Shown here piece after piece: positions 56,323 through 64,000 of a stretch of DNA of 64,000 nucleotides (position 1 is the stretch's first letter; every line of letters begins with the position of its first letter). A program made the translations under genes and the position numbers. Below the pieces are notes generated by a model. It did no database searches. It was not told where the DNA came from and saw only the letters and a list, made by a program, of their open reading frames with translations. The stretch is from Coptis chinensis. Its lineage: Eukaryota; Streptophyta; Magnoliopsida; Ranunculales; Ranunculaceae. The stretch is from positions 57,189,501 to 57,253,500 of the forward strand of contig CM027378.1 of NCBI GenBank assembly GCA_015680905.1, written 5' to 3'.

Positions 56323-58377
56323 CTATACTGACAAATCTGCTACCACTATAGCATCTACTGGTGGAATAGGTATGCTCATATCTTGCCCCTGAGAAGTAAT
56401 CATGCTGTAGTGCCAAAGGTCATCCTCATCAAATATCTGTGGAGTTCTTTGCGGCATGTGAATATCATGAAACACCTTAGGCTGTGACTGTGGCAACTCC
56501 ACTCTTTCTGGGAAATGAATGTCGGGCCTTAATGCTTCAGAAGTAACCCCTTCAAAATTGGTGCCCCGGTATAACGCACCTAGCAAGAGACCTCGACCAA
56601 CCCTCTTCCAATACAAGTCATAGTCTCCCATAAAAATGAAAGCTAATGCATCTGGCCAATCATTTGGGTTTGCTCTATAGTGTGAAAGAGTAGCAGGAAG
56701 AATATCAGAGACTGTCATATCTATGGGTGGTGGGTAAGGTATAACAATCTCTCCAGATACTTGCTGCCAACATTTGTCCCCAAGGTACCATGCAGTTACT
56801 GACCCTATAAGTATCATTCGCCGCTGAGAAAGAAACCTTGCTCTATGACACATATAGGATAGTCAACAGTACTCAGTGTTCTCGAGAACATCTGGACTAT
56901 CCGCATAAGGGGTCTGAAATATGAAGGACTCAACCTAGGGTTGCCACTCAATGCGGGTAGCTCCTAAAAGCTCAATCTGCTGACGAGTGTTGTGAATATT
57001 ATGCGATAGGTCCCCATACCCCCTCTGCCTACGATGAAGCCCCCATGCTTGAATACGTGGAATCAGGTCATGAGTCTCATCCTCTTCCAACCTCTTCAAC
57101 ACAGGATGCATCACATGAAAATGTTCGTACCACCAATACTAAATCAATAGAATAAATACAATATCAATATATATATATACATGTCAACATTAACAACTAG
57201 ATAAATAAATGAAATGAAATAATAACTTAATAAATAAGACTTACCGGTATAATCCAAACAAAGCCACACAAATTGCCTTTAGCGGCTTTCGTCTCAACTG
57301 TGAGGTCTAGCCAGCGGTAAAGGTATGCCAAGATGGATTGACCCTAGTCATAATCCCACATCCTCTCTACGTCTGAGATAGCGGCCATCCACCCAATACG
57401 TAAATAACTATCAGCATATCCAAATAATACCGCGCCAACAAAGTAGAAGAGGAAGGCACGTACATACTCGTGGATCGACTCCTCACTAATATGGTAGTCT
57501 TTCGGCTTCTCTTTGAGTCTATTCAAATATCTCAAAGTAAACCAACTCATATTTATAGCTCTTCCCTTAAACTGCTCAGCCGATAATCTAAAAAACACGT
57601 CTTCCTCATCATCTTCATCCAAATCAAAACCTTCAAAGAAACTCATCGCCGTAGTAAAAACCTCTAAATTTTCATCAAAAGGAACGACATCTCCATAACC
57701 AATTGGGATACCCGTGAGCATTGTGAAATCAAGAGGGGTAATCCCAAGCTCACCCCATGGGAAATGGAATGTGTGGGTAGTTTTCCACCATCGCTCAACT
57801 ATCCCAAACAACAACGCTTGATCATTTTGTCCCAAATTAGAATTCAAAAAATTCCCAAATGGTGTGGCGGCTATAATATTGGTAACCGTGACAAAATTAG
57901 GATCCGTTTTTGACTTCATACAACGCCACCACGACACAACATTTGAAAGTGCACAATGCACTTTCCATAGGTGTACTTCCTACATTCAACCAACACGCAA
58001 TACGATATAATTACAACTAATTTTTTTTTAAAACAATGCGACAAATTCAAACTAATTACACAGCAACAAACTTGATATAAACTAACATAAATAATAATAA
58101 TTAACATAAAAAAAAATCTAAAACTTACTTGAGACTCCGCCACTCGATTGGCTACGTGTCTGATCGATGTTGATGCTAATGGTGGGTGTTCCTCGATTTC
58201 ACAACGCGGTGGAAAATTGAACCCAAGTTCAATTTCGTCCTCCTCGCCCACATTTTGCATTTGCGACGACAAACCTTTTTGCCCCTTTTTTTTAGAAATT
58301 TTAAAACTTCCAAACCATCTACTACGCTCTTCGTGTGGTGAGGTTGGTGGGGATGCATTGGGGGGTAAAGAAGTCAT
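56323..58377 (-). pseudogene. Plant mobile domain (PMD) gene carried by the PIF/Harbinger element
   Basis: Three exons with GT-AG borders and phase-0 junctions: 58129-58377 (MTSLPPNASPPTSPHEERSR), 57245-57979 and 57138-56323. Exon 2 has the PMD signature (LLFGIVERWWKTTHTFHFPW, GITPLDFTMLTGIPIGYG, FLFYFVGAVLFGYADSYLRI and MAAISDVERMWDYD). Exon 3 continues in PMD style (WYEHFHVMHPVLKRLEEDE, SVTAWYLGDKCWQQVSGE). The total is about 599 codons. Only three in-frame stops break it: 57344-57346, 56935-56937 and 56863-56865; no frameshift is seen. PMD proteins such as MAIN and MAIL1 act in genome stability and silencing, and PMD genes also occur in other transposons. It lies on the same strand as the transposase. 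Confidence 0.85.
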
Positions 58378-58687
58378 TAGGAATGGAAGTTTGTGATAAA
58401 ATGTTGTTAATGGAGGCTAGAAAATCGCAATGGAGGCTGGAAAGAAAGTGAACATGAAGCCTGTTCACGTCTGTTCATATTAAGGAACCAGATGGGATGT
58501 TACATTCCGTCTCAATCAAAAGCCTCCAGACGGAATCTAACATCCCGTCCGAGATATTTTATTCACCTCTGCATTGCACAGCTTCACCTTGGTTTTCACC
58601 AATTTGGTGAAAATGGGGTGAATAAGTGCTGAGGTGGCGGTGATAAGGGGGGGGGGGGAATAGTCACCTGCATTGCAAATGCTCTAA

Positions 58688-61245
58688 GCGACAAGCAAGG
58701 ACCCAAAGAAAACAATCACTACTCAAGCGACAACAACAACAACAACAATAACAACAAGGGCTCCAGCTCCCACAAGGCCTCATACACCAAAAGAGAATAC
58801 TCCAACTTCTCCAGGACGCCAAGCCATATCCTGAAGAAGATATATACATAACCATACTTCAAGCCCAACATCAACAAAGTCATAACAATCCAAGGACGTA
58901 CATACTGCCACTTCCACAAACTCTAACACCACGACACAGATGAGTGTTGGAGCCTCAAACACTACCTCCAAAACTTAGTCGAAGAGGGAAAATTGAAAGA
59001 GTTCCTGTCGGAAAGCGACCTCCGGCATAAGCTGAATGCTAATTGCCACAGAAGCAAGAGCCGAAGCCATGAACGACCTGCACACAGAAGGAGTAGAAGC
59101 ATAATGGCCCAACGATCTAAATCTCCAAGTCGGACGAGGCATAATAAGAGACAACAATCCTCCGACCACGATGAGGAAAAAGTAATCAACATGATTACAG
59201 ACACCTCCAGCAATGATATTTTAGGTCGGGAAAAGTGCAGGTGGGTAGGAGCACTGCAAGAAATCTACCACCTCTCCCACAAAGCTGAGGTGATCAATTC
59301 TACTAACTCCCAAACAACAGCCGCAATCTTATTCACTGAGGAAGATCTAGACAAGGTGTGCCTACCTCATAATGATGCCCTGGTATTACACGTCAAAATT
59401 AACAACTGGACAATCAAAAGGGTCCTCATCGATCTAGGCAGCTCCTGCGACATCCTCTTTTATCAAACATACAAAGATATGCACCTGCCAGACTCAGTGA
59501 TGATAGAATCAAATGCACCACTCTATGGATTCAATGGAGAGCACACTGATGCCATTGGAGACGTCATCTTACTAGTATCCATTAGAGAAAAAGAGGACAT
59601 GGTGAATACCTCAACACGTTTCAGCGTAATTGATGTCAAGTCGTCCTACACTGCCATCTTAAGACGTAGGTGGATTCATAGGATCCAAGCAGTTCCATCC
59701 ACCTTACACCAAGTCCTGCAGTTCCCCGGACCTCGAGGCATCATGGAGCTTAGGAGCAACCAACTAGAAGCTCATAGATGCAATCAAGTCAGCGCAACAA
59801 CCACGGCCAAAACTCAAGTCGTACAAGACAAAGACGTCCCAAAGCTCCAAGATCCTCAAGTGTCCATCTCACAAGCACCAGCAATAAACAAGCTCAAGGA
59901 GAAACAAGCACAAATCGAACCGGGAGAAAAAATCAATTTGGGCACAAATGATGACCCAAAGTTTGTTAATGTAGGGGCTGATTTAGACCCCAAGCTCAAA
60001 GAGCAACTTGTCAAATTTCTATCTTTCAATAAAGATGTTTTTGCTTGGTCGTATATTGATATGCCAGGAATCGACCCTCAGGTCGCTTGCCACAAATTAA
60101 ATGTAGATCCAACTGTAAAGCCTATCAAACAACGACCTAGGAAATTGACACTCAAATTTCAGAAAGCCATCAATGAAGAGATAGAAAAGCTAAAAAATGT
60201 TGGATTCATCAGAGAAGTCGAGTACCCGACCTGGCTAGCTAACATCGTAGCCATTCCTAAGAAGAACGACCAGGTACGACTTTGCATAAACTTCACCAAT
60301 GTCAACAAGCACTGCCCAAAGGATAGCTTCCCCCTACCAAGGATTGACATTCTAGTAGATCAAACTTGCGGACATGAACTTCTATCATTTATGGACGCAT
60401 ACAACGGGTATAATCAGATACCACTAGCAGAAGAAGATCAGGAAAAGACGTCCTTCATAACCGAACAAGGAACGTTTTACTATAACGTCCTACCATTCAG
60501 TTTGAAGAACGCCGGTGTGATCTATCAAAGACTTGTCACAAAGATGTTCAAAGACTTGCTGGGCAACACCATAGAAGTCTACATGGACGACATGGTACTC
60601 AAAAGCGAAAAGGCTGGCGATCATATTTCTCACCTACAAGAAGCTTTTGAAAGGTTGTGCCAAAACAAGATGAAGATCAACCCGGCAAAATGCTTATTTG
60701 GAGTAGCCTCAGGAAAATTCTTAGGATACCTCGTTTCACAAAGACACATTGAAGCAAACCCAGAACAAATACGTGCTCTCCTTGAAATGCCAGAACCAAC
60801 TACAAAGCAACAAATTCACAAGTTATCTGGCATGGTTTCAGCCCTCAACAAATTCATCTCACGGGCATCTGACAAGTGCATACCATTCTTACAAATACTC
60901 AAGAAAGGCGCAATATTCACATGGATAGACGAATGCCACAAAGCTTTCAACGACCTGAAAGCTTACCTATCCACTCCGCCCGTCCTGTCCAAACCAAATG
61001 AAGGAGAAACACTAGGGCTTTATCTTTCAACTACCAACTTTGCCATCAACTCGATCCTCTTTCGCAAAAGCGAGGGAATCGAGAAGCCAGTCTACTTCAC
61101 CAGCAAGACATTGAAAGATGCAAAAAAGCATTACTCTGCAATGGAGAAAACAATGTTGTCTTTGTTGTACTCTGCTCGAAAGTTCTGACCTTATTTTCAG
61201 GCTCACAGCATCAAGGTCATAACAGATGCACCCATCAAGCAGTTG
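58688..61245 (+). pseudogene. Element C gag end, protease, RT and RNase H
   Basis: 58688-58990 completes gag with an Asn-rich stretch and a zinc-binding segment (DTDECWSLKHYLQNLVEEGK). From 58993 one long frame covers the basic gag tail, protease (VLIDLGSSCDILFYQTY, where the usual DTG/DGG reads DLG), RT (LCINFTNVNKHCPKDSFPL and VYMDDMVLKS near 60578-60598) and RNase H (LGLYLSTTNFAINSILF and VYFTSKTLKDAKKHYSAME). A TGA at 61186-61188 replaces the arginine codon in ARKFRP-type sequence. The frame then continues to PIKQLF, where similarity ends. RT and RNase H are well preserved. Confidence 0.9.
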
Positions 61246-61339
61246 TTCGGTTTACAAATAGTGAGTAGTCTGAACATGTTTGTTTAAATTTTTGTTGACT
61301 GCTAATCATGTCTGTTATAGTGATTTCCCTATTTGATAT

Positions 61340-62985
61340 TGATAGGAATTTAACCGACCTAAATTAACAGGCTAATTAAACCCTACTTTAATAATAATAA
61401 TACTCGCAAGCGCACGAGGTCTATTATAATAGATGCGCAAGAACGAGGTCGATCCCACAGGAATTGCTATTTAGAGACAATTGAATACTAAAATATTACC
61501 TAACCTAATTCGACAATGTTGTTTTATAGAAATTTGGAATTACTATTAACTAAAGCTAATTATTTAACTACGTTTACGAAAATAATAAATTAAACAATTG
61601 AAATTAAACGAACGATTGGAGAGAAATACTAGGACTTTAGATTCCGCCACTAAACCTTTTAGTAAATATTTTAAGATTAGGCTTCAATGTTTCAAATTAA
61701 TACGAGAAACATCCGAATGACAATTCAGTGTTTCTCGGGATTTTATCGTGACAACGCTATTGTTACATAAAAGCATCTTTCAAAATTCAGCACTAAAGAT
61801 CAAATGTAAAAGATTACTCGTCTTTTTACGGCACAAATAATATCTAAATTTAATATTTACAATTAATTCAAGCTTTGATCAATAACAATATATATTCAAA
61901 CGACTAAGGATGCATGACATACAAAGTGAAAGAATAAACTACTATCAATCGTGAATATATTGAAAGAAGATTAATCGGTTAACATCTAAGTAAAATTATC
62001 AAAACCCAAACTCAAAATAATAACATCAAGGCTAGGGCTTCATCTTAGCCCTAGCTAATAGTTTAGCTGCACATAATAATCGAACTAAAAATAAAGTAAG
62101 GTGAGGAAAAACTCATGTCGACAGCAAGTTCCGTTTCTCCTTACTTCTTCTCCCTCCAATTCTCGCTCTTCGGGTCTCCATTCTTCGGTGTTCTGTTCTG
62201 TCTTCTGGATATTCTCCTGCCCTCTTCTCTTTGTTTCCCCTTGTATATATAGAGGTTTGGTTAGGGCAGTGTTTGATTTGGAATGGAAACTCTAAGTCTG
62301 TTGCAAGAGTTTCGGTTTTGATCTAAGTCTGAATTAAAGGAGTTGTTATTTTGGGTTTTCTTTCCTATTCGCGAGAATGAATTGGAGAAGGAAACTAATT
62401 CCTTGATTTGGTGGTAGCGAGAGTAGGTAGAGTTCATGGTAAGGTAGTGTGTGGATTATTTAGTTGTTTGGTTCGATTTCGATCAATTAGCCAGAATTTA
62501 AGGGGGTTTTGGGGTTCTGTTCGTGAGAAGTGAAGAGGAAATAAAGGTCTGATCCAGTGCTCCAAGGGTTACTTAATGAAGTGAGGTTTAATACTTGCTT
62601 CGGTGGGCTTATTTGGTATGCACATGGGCTGGTCACGTGGGTGTACTTAAGCTCATGGGCCATTTACCTTTTATTCTTTTGTTGCTTAGTTGGGCCCAAA
62701 ATAACAAGGTCCAAACCAATAACCCAAACCATAGCCGATCCATATCAAACAAAGATAATATATTTGCCAATACTTGCACCTGTTGAACTGAAGAATCTAA
62801 GGCAGCCAAATCCTGAACTCTCGCACTGACCATCCTGATTCCTGCCAATATCGACATTATTAATCAAGTCCGCTTCAATTCCTACAAAATCACCGAAAAC
62901 ACACTAATTAAGTCAAACGAATAAATTAAACAGACTAATTGATATAAAATTGGGTGTAAATAATGTAGCATTTACATGCTTATCA
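61340..62985 (-). mobile_element. Probable solo LTR
   Basis: A 1646-bp segment begins TGATAGGAATTTAACC and ends TTTACATGCTTATCA, with inverted TGATA/TATCA tips. It is flanked by the exact 5-bp duplication GATAT (61335-61339, 62986-62990). Read on the minus strand it starts TGATAAGCATGTAAATGC and then TTATTTACACCC, a start I associate with plant LTRs. No coding domain is inside. A single LTR with a duplication is what LTR-LTR recombination leaves, although a small non-autonomous element is possible. Confidence 0.7.
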
Positions 62986-62990
62986 GATAT

Positions 62991-64000
62991 ATTGTAACTC
63001 TGTTAATGGTGGCCGGCTTTCATAAATTTTTTGAAGTATTGCATCTACGCCAAATCTTATATTTTTTTTGTGATTGTTATGCTATGATGATGATGAGCAT
63101 GTGGTATTAGTAAATACCAAATCATGGTTTGATTTGATTCGAATAGAATTCTATTACCAGGGTTTTGTTTTACTGCTACTGTTGGTCTGTAGGATTTTGT
63201 TGGTGGTTGGAAGCATTTTGTGGTAAGGAGATGATCTATATAGGTTGTGTGGGTTGCTGGGGAATGATTGGTAGTGGTGGAATTATTGTATGAGCGCTGT
63301 GAAGGTTTGAACAGCCATTAATGGCGGGTCGAGCGCGAGTTGTGAATTGTGAGGGTATTGAGATTTGAGGGTATCGGCATATTGGGTTTTTTTTAGGAGT
63401 GAAACCGCGGGGTTTATAATGGAGTTAGGTTGGTGGTTTGTGGTGGCCAATCGGTGGAGATGACGAGCTGTGAGGAAGAAGAAGAAGAAGAAGGAATGAT
63501 CTGTTCATCTCTTTTTTTTTTGTTGGGCTTGGGCATAGGATGAAATATGGCATGTGGTCTTAAGTTTTTAGTTGGGCTTGGAAAAGGTTAAAGACTATGG
63601 GCCTTAGTCTTAGGGTTTTTGGGGTTAGATAAGTTTAGACTAGTTGACTGTTGTTAACCCTTGGCCGGTTGACTGCTGTTGACCAGTCAACACTTTGACT
63701 AGTTGACTTTTGACTGTTTGCTAGGATTAGGTCTAGTAGGATAAGTCTAGGGCTAATAGCATGTTTGGCTTTAGGCTAAGACCTTTCTATATATACGTGT
63801 GTACGTGTATTTGTACGAATCGTTATGGTTGCACCGAATGATTACAAACTACGAAAACCCACGTGCAACGGAATAAGGGGTTCTCACGGTTTTGGATAGA
63901 AATCATACATTTAGATCGGCTAAGATAACTCTGAGAATCCAAGATCTACAAATCCGAATCAACCTCTTGATCTTCTGTTGTATTCCTATCAATGGAATGG
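62991..64000. other. Unassigned right end with LTR-promoter-like sequence
   Basis: No gene is supported. 63644-63712 contains six direct TTGAC cores and one inverted copy. A TATA box (CTATATATACG, about 63787-63797) lies about 75 bp further, then an A/C-rich, TTGTATTCC-containing stretch to the window edge. This layout resembles the U3-R-U5 part of a Copia LTR that continues to the right. 61246-61334 is likewise unassigned sequence between the end of element C and the solo LTR. Confidence 0.4.

Larger units (their letters stand above)
51691..58684. mobile_element. PIF/Harbinger transposon with an extra PMD gene
   Basis: The terminal inverted repeats start GAGCATTTGCAATGCAGG and end CCTGCATTGCAAATGCTC. 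They are flanked by the 3-bp duplication TAA (51688-51690, 58685-58687). At 6994 bp it carries a plus-strand Myb-like ORF1, a minus-strand DDE transposase, and a minus-strand three-exon PMD gene. Inverted copies of GACGGAATCNAACATCCCGTC lie near both ends, and a further set lies internally near 55405-55455, between transposase and PMD gene. Coding frames are damaged only by a few nonsense codons, so it was probably active not long ago. Confidence 0.94.
41428..61245 (+). mobile_element. Ty3/Gypsy element C, Tat-like, split by nested insertions
   Basis: The element runs 5' LTR (about 41428-42131), PBS, gag, protease, RT and RNase H on the plus strand. A LINE (42927-51542) and a PIF/Harbinger element (51691-58684) interrupt gag. 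After removing each insertion and one copy of its duplication, gag reads on in frame across both junctions. Similarity to Gypsy polyproteins ends at about 61245 (PIKQLF); integrase and the 3' LTR are not in the window. The proteins are close to element B. The left edge was set from TGTCCCTG and is uncertain by a few bases. Confidence 0.88.

Noticed and set aside
58664..59213. Minus-strand Cys/Leu-rich frames
   Set aside because: They are antisense shadows of the Asn-rich gag end and the start of element C pol.
1..64000. CRISPR arrays, bacterial operons or rRNA genes
   Set aside because: None seen. The tandem repeats here lack spacer structure, and the whole window has plant nuclear character.

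Overview
The window is nuclear DNA from a flowering plant, most likely a eudicot. The evidence is a group S1 bZIP gene carrying the sucrose-control upstream ORF, plant-type Tork/Tnt1 Copia and Tat-lineage Gypsy retrotransposons, an L1-like LINE, MULE, hAT, CACTA and PIF/Harbinger transposons, a tRNA-derived SINE, and GT-AG introns. There is one clear host gene (the bZIP gene near 25.6 kb). Almost all other interpretable sequence is nested transposable elements, many with exact target-site duplications (TSDs).

Layout. 1-1522: unassigned, with weak exon-like sequence. 1523-6770: decayed Copia element (minus). 7573-8320: short TIR element. 8399-22499: Gypsy element A (minus, TSD GTATA), which has a gag-like region but no recognisable pol. 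It was split by a MULE (8884-14217, TSD TTTAAAATA) and a hAT element (16257-20847, TSD GTCCGTCT) with an uninterrupted transposase gene. 23407-24162: Harbinger-type MITE holding a dimeric SINE (23875-24133, 14-bp TSD). 24.9-26.3 kb: S1 bZIP gene with SC-uORF. 26505-27346: unclassified TIR-bounded segment. 27738-40468: Gypsy element B (minus, TSD CTACT) of Tat type, with two RNase H domains, a ~103-bp minisatellite behind integrase and an antisense-ORF region.

41252-61245 is a deep nest. A LINE endonuclease fragment (41252-41427) is interrupted by Gypsy element C (plus). Element C gag is split by a 5'-truncated LINE (42927-51542, 14-bp TSD), which itself holds a CACTA element (46596-51334, TSD TAG). 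Element C gag is split again by a PIF/Harbinger element (51691-58684, TSD TAA). Element C then runs through protease, RT and RNase H to about 61245, where similarity stops. A probable solo LTR (61340-62985, TSD GATAT) and an LTR-promoter-like region with a TTGAC cluster end the window.

The most notable cargo is in two DNA transposons. The CACTA element carries no transposase that I can see. It holds a multi-exon, intron-containing piece of a DRM-type de novo DNA methyltransferase gene: a UBA region plus the C-terminal-type motifs that come first in DRM proteins, ending before the SAM-binding motifs. The PIF/Harbinger element carries, beside its Myb-like ORF1 and DDE transposase, a three-exon plant mobile domain (PMD) gene whose frame and splice phases are preserved apart from three nonsense codons. 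Many breaks across these elements look like single C-to-T or G-to-A changes, as expected for methylated, silenced repeats.
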